The notes under the pieces are model-generated. The model did no database searches. It was given only the letters and a program-made list of their open reading frames with translations, and was not told the origin of the DNA. This document shows, piece after piece, positions 42,308-50,244 of a DNA stretch of 64,000 bases; within the stretch, counting starts at the first letter, position 1, and each line of letters starts with the position of its first letter. The position numbers were made by a program, and so were the translations under genes. Source of the stretch: JACCZX01 sp038216465 (lineage in GTDB: Bacteria; Pseudomonadota; Gammaproteobacteria; Burkholderiales; Burkholderiaceae_F); the NCBI GenBank assembly GCA_038216465.1, contig JBBQQC010000002.1, forward strand, positions 146,946 through 210,945, read 5' to 3'.

Positions 42308-43684
42308 CTAGGTCATGAATCCTAGGTTCGGCTGCGAGAAGTTAACCAGGTTGGGCAATATCACCGGCAAGTTGGGATCGGTGACGCCCATCCACTTCGC
42401 CATCGTCGCCGCGTACTGCTCGACCGATGTCGTCGGAATCAGCCGGCCATTGCCGGCGTCGGTCGACGTGCTCGGCGTCAAATCTGGGAACGTTCCGTAG
42501 ATCTGTTTACCCTTGACGCCGCCGCCAACGACGAAGTGGTGCGAGCCCCAGCCGTGATCGCTGCCGTCGCCGTTCTGGATCAACGTGCGGCCGAAGTCCG
42601 AAGCGGTAAACAGCGTCACGTCGTTCGCGGTTCCCATCGAGTCCATCGTTGCCTGGAAAAAGGAAATCGCAGCCGCGAGTTGAGCGAGCAGGTTGGTCTG
42701 CGTCGTTACCTGGTTCGAATGCGTGTCGAAGCCGCCCAGCGATACCAGGAACACCTGGCGTGCAGCGCCGAGCGCACTTCTGACGCCGATGACTTTGGCA
42801 ACCATCGCCAACTGCGTGGCCAGCGAGTTGCCCGTCGGCGGCGTCAACGCCGGCGCGCCCGCGAGTGCGGCGGACAGCACTGTGTTCGCGTCGATCGAGC
42901 GTGTGTTGACCTTGACCGTGTCGTTTTCGAACAGGTGGGTGCGGTTGCGCGTCAGCACGGTGCGCAGCGCCGAGGATCCCGCCGTAGAGCCATACAGCGC
43001 CGGCGTGCCGCCGGTCAGCGCGCTGAAACCCACCGCACCTTGACTCGCATCGAGCTGAAAGGGTTGCGCCTGTTGCCCGCTGAGGAAAACCGCGTTGCCC
43101 GCCACGTTGAGGCAGGTGAAGATGCTGTTGCCGTTTTGGGAGGCGAGCAGATCGCCGATGCGGCCACCCCATCCGTACTTGGCGCCTTCCGGCGCCGACG
43201 ACTGCCACACCGACTGCTGATCGTTGTGCGAAAAAAGTTTGGGCGGTAGCGGATAACCGGGTGTCTGAAACTGCGTGCGCGTGGTCGGCTGAATCAGCGG
43301 TCCGACGTTGGAAACGATCGCGCACTTCTGCTGATCGAACAGCGTGCCCAGCGGCGCCAGCGGCGTCGGCAGAGAAAGCTGCAGGCCACCGGGCAGTGGT
43401 GTGATCGGCACCAGTTGCGTCAGCTCGGTCGCCTGGTTCCAGGCGATTCCTTGCCGCCCGACCGAGTACTTCGAATAGTTGGTCGCGTCGAACGGAACGA
43501 CCGTGTTATGGCCGTCATTCGCGCCGTACAGGAAGACGCAAACCAGCGCTTTGTAGCCGCCGGCCGTCTGCGCCGACGCGGCGCCGATCGATGCAAGGTT
43601 CAGCGCGAACGGCGCGGCGGTGCCGGCGATCGACAGCGCCGAGGCTTGGCGCAGAAATTCACGGCGGGAAGCTTTATTGGTCAT
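42308..43684 (-). CDS. DUF1501 family protein with Tat-type signal
   Basis: A 458-residue exported protein. The signal RREFLRQASALSIAGTAAPF carries an RR-x-FL twin-arginine motif. The DUF1501 core includes CVFLYGANDGHNTVVPFD near residue 50, VSLGGFDTHSNQVTTQ, ASDFGRTL and DHGWGSHHFVVGG near the C-terminus. These Asp/His motifs resemble the alkaline-phosphatase/sulfatase fold, so a metal-dependent hydrolase is plausible. It follows the DUF1800 gene by 8 bases; the two families almost always occur together. Confidence 0.92.
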   Translation of the reverse strand: MTNKASRREFLRQASALSIAGTAAPFALNLASIGAASAQTAGGYKALVCVFLYGANDGHNTVVPFDATNYSKYSVGRQGIAWNQATELTQLVPITPLPGGLQLSLPTPLAPLGTLFDQQKCAIVSNVGPLIQPTTRTQFQTPGYPLPPKLFSHNDQQSVWQSSAPEGAKYGWGGRIGDLLASQNGNSIFTCLNVAGNAVFLSGQQAQPFQLDASQGAVGFSALTGGTPALYGSTAGSSALRTVLTRNRTHLFENDTVKVNTRSIDANTVLSAALAGAPALTPPTGNSLATQLAMVAKVIGVRSALGAARQVFLVSLGGFDTHSNQVTTQTNLLAQLAAAISFFQATMDSMGTANDVTLFTASDFGRTLIQNGDGSDHGWGSHHFVVGGGVKGKQIYGTFPDLTPSTSTDAGNGRLIPTTSVEQYAATMAKWMGVTDPNLPVILPNLVNFSQPNLGFMT

Positions 43685-43692
43685 GACGGTTC

Positions 43693-45384
43693 CTACTTCT
43701 GCACCAGATATTCGGGAGACGCCATCGTCAGCAAGATGGCGGTGTAGACGCGATTCGTGGGCCCGCTGCCGGTTAGCGCGATCGCGTTGATCGCCGTGCG
43801 CAGGTCATTGCGCAGAGCGGTGTCCATCGTGCCGTACATCAGGCAGCGATTCATCCGGTCGAGGAGCGCGTCAGCGTTGCTCGCAAGTGCGATGTCGCTG
43901 GTGTAGTCGGCTCGCACGTCGCGCGGTGCCCCGATGCCGGCACCGGATTGAACGACGCCCTGCATATAGTTCGTATAGCCCGCGACCGAGGTCTCGCCGA
44001 TCAGCTGAAATTCGGGCGCCACCAGTCCCGCAGCGGCGATCGATGTGTTCGGCGGCACGTATCCAGGGCGGAAGAAGTTAAACACCGACGACGAGCGCCA
44101 CGGCTGCTGGCCGAGCGAAAACGACGCACTGTCGAGATTGCGGATCGTCCAGTTGCCCGATGCCGATGTTGCTTTGAAGCAGCGCGCCCAGTTCGCCAGC
44201 CGCAGCACCGGCTCGCGCACCTTGCCGAATTGCGGGTCGGTGAGCTTGCTTGCATCGCGTGCTTCGGCGTCGAGCAAGATCGCGCGAATGATTGCCTTCA
44301 TGTCGCCGCGCACGCCCTGGCCGTTGTTTACACACGCCGCGGCGACGCGGCCGGTATAGGCCGCGCTGGGGTTGCTGGTGACTAGGCGCTGGATCAGCTG
44401 TCTGCCGACAAAGGGGCAGAGGTTCTGATGGTTGAACAGGCGATCGAGTGCTAGTGCCAGGCTTTGCTCGCCCGATGTTCCAGCCGGAATCGTGGTGCCT
44501 AGAAACGTCTTGGCACCACTCTCGTGGTAGTTCGGGTACATCTTCATCGGCTTGACCGTGCGCTGCGGATCTGTGATCAGCGATCCGCGAAACTCTGCGT
44601 TCGATATGCCGGTCGCGGCCCAGCCCCAGCCGGTGAATACGCGCGCGAGTCCGGTGACGTCGGCGTTGGTGTAAGTCTCGACCGGAGCGCCGTTGACCAG
44701 CGCCGGCGTTCCATCGAGGCTGAGTTGGTACAGCCCGATCGCGAAAAGCTGAGTCACCTCGCGCGCGAAATTTTCGTCGGGCACGGCGCCCGTTACCGGA
44801 TCGGCCTTCTTGTTTCCCAGGTGCGATAGATAAATGCCCATCATCGGGCTGGTCGCGACCGCTTCGATCAGCTGCCGGTAGTTGCCGAACGCGTGCTGTC
44901 CGAGCAAATCGGCGTAGTTGGCGAGGCCGTCCGCGAAGCCTGCGATCGTGTTGTCGCCGCCGGACACGACAGCCAGTTCCGACAGCGCGAACTTGACGCG
45001 CTGACGCAGTTGATCGGGCGCGGGAATCGCCTGCTGCCAGAACGAGTCCTGCATGAAGTTGAAGTTGGCGGCGTTGGGACCCGGGGTGAAGTTCGCCTGT
45101 ACATAGGGAAGATGCGGCGTTGCCGGCAACGCGAACTGCTCGTCTATCCAGGCCGAGAAGCCGATCGACTGCACGCGTGCGATGTCGGCGTCGGTCGGGC
45201 CGAACGTCGCCTGCGTCAGGAAACGCGCGGCTTCATCGGCGGTGGGCCCCGCAGGCGGCGGCGCAGGGGCGGGCGCAGGGGCCGGTGACGATCCGCCGCC
45301 GCAGGCGGTGATTCCCGCCGCGCTTGTCGCGACCGCTGCAGCAAAGAGAATGCGCGCCGTGTTGCGGGCAAGCTTTTGATCCAT
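43693..45384 (-). CDS. DUF1800 family lipoprotein-like protein
   Basis: A 563-residue exported protein. The N-terminal signal ends at a Cys in ITACGGGSS, consistent with lipidation, and is followed by a Pro/Ala linker. The family core shows AARFLTQATFGPTDADIARV, FAREVTQLFAIGLYQL, VTGLARVFTGWGW and a conserved VREPVLRLANWARCF region. ATG at 45384 has GGGAG about 6 bases upstream. The start lies 208 bases from the divergent oligopeptidase gene. The DUF1800–DUF1501 pair is widespread in envelope loci but without known activity. Confidence 0.9.
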   Translation of the reverse strand: MDQKLARNTARILFAAAVATSAAGITACGGGSSPAPAPAPAPPPAGPTADEAARFLTQATFGPTDADIARVQSIGFSAWIDEQFALPATPHLPYVQANFTPGPNAANFNFMQDSFWQQAIPAPDQLRQRVKFALSELAVVSGGDNTIAGFADGLANYADLLGQHAFGNYRQLIEAVATSPMMGIYLSHLGNKKADPVTGAVPDENFAREVTQLFAIGLYQLSLDGTPALVNGAPVETYTNADVTGLARVFTGWGWAATGISNAEFRGSLITDPQRTVKPMKMYPNYHESGAKTFLGTTIPAGTSGEQSLALALDRLFNHQNLCPFVGRQLIQRLVTSNPSAAYTGRVAAACVNNGQGVRGDMKAIIRAILLDAEARDASKLTDPQFGKVREPVLRLANWARCFKATSASGNWTIRNLDSASFSLGQQPWRSSSVFNFFRPGYVPPNTSIAAAGLVAPEFQLIGETSVAGYTNYMQGVVQSGAGIGAPRDVRADYTSDIALASNADALLDRMNRCLMYGTMDTALRNDLRTAINAIALTGSGPTNRVYTAILLTMASPEYLVQK

Positions 45385-45592
45385 CGTGTTCTCCCAATCC
45401 ATCCGTGAACCTAATTTGCATGCACAGCCGCCCATTAGAGAAGCAGGGTTACAAACGGAAACGCGCGCAAACATCTGTGACGTAATCGCGGCGTGCACAC
45501 CCTCAAGTAGGAGCCGAAGATGCCGTAGGGCACGGTCGGTCGCGAGCGCCCGCGTGATTCGGTATCGTGGCGGGCCTCTGCACGAAGCTTCC

Positions 45593-47635
45593 ATGACCAA
45601 CCCGCTTTTGCAATCTTGGGACGAACCGTTCGGACTGCCGCCGTTTCCGCGCGTGCGCGCCGAACACTTTGCACCGGCCTTCGAACAGGCGATGGCCGCT
45701 CATCGCACCGAGATCGCCCGCATTGCGACGGCGGCCGCTGGGCCGACGTTCGACAACACGATTGCTGCGCTCGACCGAAGCGGGCGGCTGCTGACGCGCA
45801 CCGAGCAGTTGTTTTTCAACCTGACTGCGTCCGAAACATCGCCTGAATTGCAGGCGGTCGAGCGCGACGTCGCGCCGAAGCTCGCAGCACACGAAAACAC
45901 GATCCTGCTCGACCAAGAGTTGTTCGCGCGGATCGACGCACTGCACGCTCAGCGCGCAACGTTGTCGCTGAATGCCGAACAGATGCGCCTGCTCGAGCGC
46001 TTTCATCTCGATTCGGTGCTGGCGGGCGCGCGACTGTCCGAGCAAGCCAAAGCGCGACTGAGTGAAATCGTCGAGCGTCTTGCACAACTGCAGACGAGCT
46101 TCTCGCAGAACGTACTGGCCGACGAAGCCGAGTGGTGTCTGTGGCTGAACGGCGAAGACGATCTAAAAGGTCTGCCCGACGCAGTGCACGCTGCCGCAAA
46201 AACGGCCGCCGAGCAGCGTGGCAAACCCGGAGGGGCGGCAATCACGCTGAGCCGTTCGCTGGTGGTTCCCTTCCTGACGCACTCCGAGCGGCGCGATCTG
46301 CGCGAGAAGGCGTTTAATGCATGGGCGCGTCGTGGCGAAAATGATGGAGCGCACGACAATCGCCCGATTGCGCGCGAGATTCTGAAGCTGCGCGCTGAGC
46401 AGGCGCGGCTTAACGGCTACGCCAGCTTTGCGGACTATGCACTGGTTGACCGCATGGCCGGCAAGCCGGATGCGGTTGCCGAGCTGCTCGAAAACGTCTG
46501 GGAGCCGGCGAAGTCGAAGGTCGCCGAGGAGGTCGAAGCGCTGCGCGCAGTGGCAAGCTCGCGCGGCGAGCCGACCGATATCGCGCCGTGGGATTGGCGC
46601 TACTACGCCGAAATCGTGCGCAAACAGCGCTACGACATCGACGATGCGATGGTCAAACCCTACTTCGCGCTCGATCGCATGGTTGAAGCCGCGTTCGACT
46701 GCGCGCATCGATTGTTTGGCGTCGAGTTTGTGCGACGGCCGGACCTCGTCGCATATCACCCCGATGTGCGCGTGTATGAGGTGCGGCGCGGCGAATATCC
46801 GATCGGCGTATTTCTGCACGACAACTTCGCGCGCCCGACCAAGCGCGGCGGCGCATGGATGAGCAGTTATCGCTCGCAGTCGCGCATCGACGGCGATGTG
46901 CTGCCGATCGTGGTCAACAACAACAATTTTGCCAAGGGCGCGCCGACGCTGCTGTCGCTCGACGACGTGCGCACGTTGTTCCACGAATTCGGGCACGGCC
47001 TGCACGGACTGCTGTCACAGGTGACGTACGAGCGGCTGTCGGGTACCCGCGTGCTGCGCGATTTCGTCGAGCTGCCGTCGCAGTTGTTCGAACACTGGGC
47101 ACTTGAGCCCGAGGTGCTGAAACGGCACGCGTTGCACGTCGATACCGGCGCGCGGATCCCTGACGCTTTGCTCAGCCGGCTGCGGCAGGCGCGGCGCTTC
47201 AATCAGGGCTTCGAAACCGTCGAGTACACCGCGTGTGCGCTGCTCGACATGGCATTGCATGCGCAGTCATCGGACGATGGCATCGATATCACGCAGTTCG
47301 AGAAGGATGCGCTTGCGCGGCTGGGCATGCCGCGTGAAATGGTGCTGCGGCATCGGCTGCCGCATTTCTCGCATCTGTTTTCGAGTTCGAGCTACGCGGC
47401 GGGTTACTACGTCTACCTGTGGGCCGAAGTGCTTGACGCCGACGGTTACGACGCGTTTGTCGAGGCGGGCAACCCATTCGACCCGACGGTCGCGGCGCGC
47501 CTGTTGAAGTACGTCTACTCGTCCGGCAATACGATCGACCCGCGCGCCGCCTATCGCGCATTTCGTGGGCGCGATCCTGCCGTCGAGCCGCTGCTGATCA
47601 AGCGTGGACTGGTCGAACAACCAGAGCCCGCCTAG
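45593..47635 (+). CDS. prlC: Oligopeptidase A (M3 family)
   Basis: A 680-residue cytosolic zinc metallopeptidase. The HEFGH zinc motif (TLFHEFGHGLHGLLS) is near residue 463, with the third ligand Glu in the helix after it, and FVELPSQLFEHWALEP is typical of OpdA/PrlC. Length equals the E. coli enzyme. It degrades short peptides and leftover signal peptides. The ATG at 45593 begins NPLLQSWDEPFGLPPF, the family's usual N-terminus; the open frame upstream to 45386 lacks similarity. It ends 5 bases before the convergent HupE-like gene. Confidence 0.95.
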   Translation: MTNPLLQSWDEPFGLPPFPRVRAEHFAPAFEQAMAAHRTEIARIATAAAGPTFDNTIAALDRSGRLLTRTEQLFFNLTASETSPELQAVERDVAPKLAAHENTILLDQELFARIDALHAQRATLSLNAEQMRLLERFHLDSVLAGARLSEQAKARLSEIVERLAQLQTSFSQNVLADEAEWCLWLNGEDDLKGLPDAVHAAAKTAAEQRGKPGGAAITLSRSLVVPFLTHSERRDLREKAFNAWARRGENDGAHDNRPIAREILKLRAEQARLNGYASFADYALVDRMAGKPDAVAELLENVWEPAKSKVAEEVEALRAVASSRGEPTDIAPWDWRYYAEIVRKQRYDIDDAMVKPYFALDRMVEAAFDCAHRLFGVEFVRRPDLVAYHPDVRVYEVRRGEYPIGVFLHDNFARPTKRGGAWMSSYRSQSRIDGDVLPIVVNNNNFAKGAPTLLSLDDVRTLFHEFGHGLHGLLSQVTYERLSGTRVLRDFVELPSQLFEHWALEPEVLKRHALHVDTGARIPDALLSRLRQARRFNQGFETVEYTACALLDMALHAQSSDDGIDITQFEKDALARLGMPREMVLRHRLPHFSHLFSSSSYAAGYYVYLWAEVLDADGYDAFVEAGNPFDPTVAARLLKYVYSSGNTIDPRAAYRAFRGRDPAVEPLLIKRGLVEQPEPA

Positions 47636-47640
47636 CGGTA

Positions 47641-48789
47641 CTAGAAGCCGAGAATTCTCACGGAAAACACGCGCTCGATAAACCAAAGCGTGGCGACGAT
47701 CGCGATCAGCGCCGATCCGACTCCGAGGATCCAGCGCGGATAGCCCGACCAGCGGCGCAGCGTGGCGAGTACGAAAAATGCGCCCGCAACGATCGCAAGT
47801 TGCCCTACTTCAACGCCGAGATTGAATCCCAGCAACGCCAGCGCGAGCTCGTTGCGCGGCAAAGCAAGCGGCGCCAGAACTTCGGCAAAGCCAAAGCCAT
47901 GAATTAGGCCAAACGCGAATGCGACGGCGGCAAGGCGCCGCGTCACGACCGGCCAGAGATTGTTGATAGCGGTGGCCAGAATCGTCAGCGCGATCGACGG
48001 CTCGATTACGCGCGCCGGAATATGGATCACGCCAAACGTCGCCAACCCGAGTGTCAGCGAATGCGCCACGGTGAACGCGGTCGCGATCCAGATGACCGCC
48101 ATCAACGCACCGGTCACGTCGTCGCGTGCAACCCAGCGACGTGACGCGACGGGTCGCTGCAGGACCGCCGGCAGCAACAGGCACAGCAGGAACAGCACAT
48201 GATCGTATCCACCGGCGATATGCGCGATCCCGCTCGACAGAAAGCCGCTGAACCCGCTTGGCTTTTCGGAGCTGGATTCGGCAGCGGCCAGCGCTATTGC
48301 CGCTCCGGGTTCGACGATGTGCGGCGCCGCGCCGCGCTCGGTCAGCAGCACGCGGTGCGACGGATCGATTCCTTCGAACAGCCGGTATTCGACCGCGAGC
48401 GGACCGCGGGAAGTGCAAGCGGCCGCGCCGTCCAGGTGTGCATAGCCGGCATCGCCGACGCGTACGTAACGCGGCGGGTCCCATCGCAGCACGCACTTGG
48501 CCGCGCCGCTGTTGACGACAAGCTTCGCCGTTGCTAAAGCGGTGATTTCCGGAGCACGATCGGCGACCTCGCTCCAAACCAGCTGGCCGTCGCCATTGGC
48601 GTCGAGATCGAGCAGCGCATCGAGATCACGCAGCGCGATGCGCCAATGAAGTGCAGGCGCGGCGGGCTGGCTGGCATCGACTTCGAGATAAGCAGTACTC
48701 GTTGCGTGCGCGCCGGCGGTCAGAGCGCTCAGCGCGAGCACGCCGGCTACGAGCGCGCCCGACAGTGCCTTGCGCACGTGACCCCGCAT
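47641..48789 (-). CDS. HupE/UreJ-like membrane protein with EF-hand loop
   Basis: A 382-residue protein: signal peptide (about 1–29), a soluble periplasmic domain (about 30–190) with a perfect Ca2+ loop DANGDGQLVWSE, then 6–7 helices with HupE/UreJ_2 signatures GGYDHVLFLLCLLLP, TVAHSLTLGLATFG, EPSIALTILATAINN, GLIHGFGFA and FNLGVEVGQ. Relatives include nickel/cobalt carriers, but this longer type with an N-terminal domain is of unknown function. It shares a TGATG overlap with the TPR gene. There are no hydrogenase or urease genes in the window; its context is DUF4331. Confidence 0.87.
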   Translation of the reverse strand: MRGHVRKALSGALVAGVLALSALTAGAHATSTAYLEVDASQPAAPALHWRIALRDLDALLDLDANGDGQLVWSEVADRAPEITALATAKLVVNSGAAKCVLRWDPPRYVRVGDAGYAHLDGAAACTSRGPLAVEYRLFEGIDPSHRVLLTERGAAPHIVEPGAAIALAAAESSSEKPSGFSGFLSSGIAHIAGGYDHVLFLLCLLLPAVLQRPVASRRWVARDDVTGALMAVIWIATAFTVAHSLTLGLATFGVIHIPARVIEPSIALTILATAINNLWPVVTRRLAAVAFAFGLIHGFGFAEVLAPLALPRNELALALLGFNLGVEVGQLAIVAGAFFVLATLRRWSGYPRWILGVGSALIAIVATLWFIERVFSVRILGF

Positions 48790-49946
48790 CAGATCCTGCC
48801 GCTACTCAACGCACGCTCGACGCGCACGTCGCGCAGTCCCGTGCGCGCAAGCCATTCTTTGACTTCGGCCATCACCGCGGAATCGTTCGTCGCGCGCGCG
48901 GCAGCGGCGAGTATGCGAACGTCGGCCGGCTCATGCTGGTCGTTCCAGTTTTGTCGCGCCAACTTCAGCGCGGCGGCGCTGTCGCCCATTTCCAGAGCGA
49001 ATGACGCGGCTTCGCGTGCGTGCAGCAACTCGTTGCGCGCTTGCGCGGCCGCGAAACGCTCAGCCAGCTGCGTTTGCAGCGCCGTTGCGTCCGGATGCAG
49101 GCGGCGTGCGACCAGCCAGCGCCGCAGCAGCACCGCATCGGTGGCGGGCAGTGGTGCCAGCAGCGTTTCGGCGTGCGCCCAACGTTGCTGTGCAATCAAT
49201 ACGTCGGCGAGCGCCACGCTGGTGTACAGATCGCTGCCGAGCGCAAGCGATGCGGAATACGCGCGCGCGGCGGCATCGAGCGCGCCTTGCTGCTCATGGA
49301 TTTCGCCCGCCAGCGACAACGCCCACGCACGCAGCGCCGGGTCAGTCACGTTCTCGAGCGCCTTCAGCGCCTGCGCATTCTTGCCGCGCAGCGAATCGCC
49401 GACAGCCCCGCAGATCGCGGCGACGCCGGGCGCCGATGCACGAAGTGCATCGCAGTCGGCGCGTGCTGCATCGAGGTTGCCGCGCACGTGCGCGACGGTC
49501 GCGCGCGTCAGTCGCGCCTGAACGTGCGCTGGCGATAGTTCGAGTGCGCGATCGAGCAGCGCGCGCGCCGCGTCGAACCGGTGCCGGCTCTGTTCGATTG
49601 TCGCTCGCAGCACCAGCGCTTCGACTCCCGCTGGTCCCGTCTCGGCGATCCCATTCAGCTCTGCTTCTGCGTAGCCCAGCGTGCGCGGGTCTCCGCTGGC
49701 GCGGCCCGCTTGAATCAGGCGGCGCGCCGCGTCGACGCGCTGCGCGGGAGTCGTATCGGTGGGCCGGACCGCACCGGCATTCAAGCGCGCCAGTCGCTGC
49801 ACCGACTGCTTGACCGCGCGCGGCAGTAACTGCGCCTCAACCACTTCGTCGCTTGCGGGCGTGCGTGCCGGTTCGACCGCTGCGGCACTACCCACGCACA
49901 ACAAAATAAAAAGCGCCCGGCATGGAAAGGCCGGGCGCTTGGTCAA
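48789..49946 (-). CDS. TPR-repeat protein of the DUF4331 locus
   Basis: A 385-residue helical repeat protein if it starts at TTG 49946. The early stretch CRALFILLCVGSAAAVEP looks like a signal peptide; TPR-like helix pairs then run to the end (ALVLRATIEQSRHRFDAARALLDRALE, ARADCDALRASAPG, AWALSLAGEIHEQQGALDAA, RARSYSASLALG-like). The start is uncertain: an ATG at 50030 would overlap the lipoprotein gene by 68 bases, and no start has a good ribosome-binding site. A terminator hairpin overlaps the putative signal-peptide codons. It is coupled to the HupE-like gene through TGATG. Confidence 0.72.
   Translation of the reverse strand: MTKRPAFPCRALFILLCVGSAAAVEPARTPASDEVVEAQLLPRAVKQSVQRLARLNAGAVRPTDTTPAQRVDAARRLIQAGRASGDPRTLGYAEAELNGIAETGPAGVEALVLRATIEQSRHRFDAARALLDRALELSPAHVQARLTRATVAHVRGNLDAARADCDALRASAPGVAAICGAVGDSLRGKNAQALKALENVTDPALRAWALSLAGEIHEQQGALDAAARAYSASLALGSDLYTSVALADVLIAQQRWAHAETLLAPLPATDAVLLRRWLVARRLHPDATALQTQLAERFAAAQARNELLHAREAASFALEMGDSAAALKLARQNWNDQHEPADVRILAAAARATNDSAVMAEVKEWLARTGLRDVRVERALSSGRI
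49911..49940 (-). terminator. Intrinsic terminator after the DUF4331-paired lipoprotein
   Basis: AAGCGCCCGG (49911–49920) pairs perfectly with CCGGGCGCTT (49931–49940); one more C–G extends the stem to 11 bp with an 8-base loop. Read leftwards, the stem is followed by TTTTATTTTGTTG, a textbook T-run, and it starts 23 bases after the lipoprotein stop. It would end or attenuate transcription between the DUF4331–lipoprotein pair and the TPR–HupE pair. Confidence 0.85.
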
Positions 49947-49962
49947 GCTGAATCGAGCGCAG

Positions 49963-50235
49963 CTAGATGGCAGCGGGTTCTGCCGTTTCGGTGACCGGCG
50001 GCGTGATGCCGCCAATGTTGCGTGGTTCATTGGTGTCGAGCGTCAGCGATGCAATCAGGCTTTGAATGAATGCGACAAATCCGGCCACGCTGGCCGACGC
50101 CGCTGCGTCTTCCTGCGCCATCGTATCGGGTGGCGCAGGACTCGGCGTCGCATCGTTGGAGGAGCCGCAACCGACTATCAGCATCGCGACTGCGCATGCG
50201 GTCGCCAGGGTTCTCAATCGAAGGAGGTCTTTCAT
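49963..50235 (-). CDS. Small lipoprotein paired with DUF4331, copy 2
   Basis: A 90-residue predicted lipoprotein, paralogue of the one at 22728–22994. The signal LRTLATACAVAMLIVGCGSS has the acceptor Cys in IVGC, followed by a Pro/Ala linker, a hydrophobic stretch (VAGFVAFIQSLIASLTL) and an acidic Pro-rich tail with TAEPAAI. GAAGGAGG precedes the ATG. It starts 9 bases after the DUF4331 stop, mirroring the first locus (8 bases). Confidence 0.85.
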   Translation of the reverse strand: MKDLLRLRTLATACAVAMLIVGCGSSNDATPSPAPPDTMAQEDAAASASVAGFVAFIQSLIASLTLDTNEPRNIGGITPPVTETAEPAAI

Positions 50236-50244
50236 CGCGGCTCC

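Noticed and set aside
45386..45592. N-terminal extension of oligopeptidase A
   Set aside because: The open frame upstream of ATG 45593 is Arg/Ser-rich with no family match; the conserved N-terminus begins at 45593.
47641..48789. Hydrogenase or urease accessory function for the HupE/UreJ-like gene
   Set aside because: No hydrogenase, urease or nickel-insertion gene is present, and the protein has an extra periplasmic domain; the family name is not evidence for that role here.
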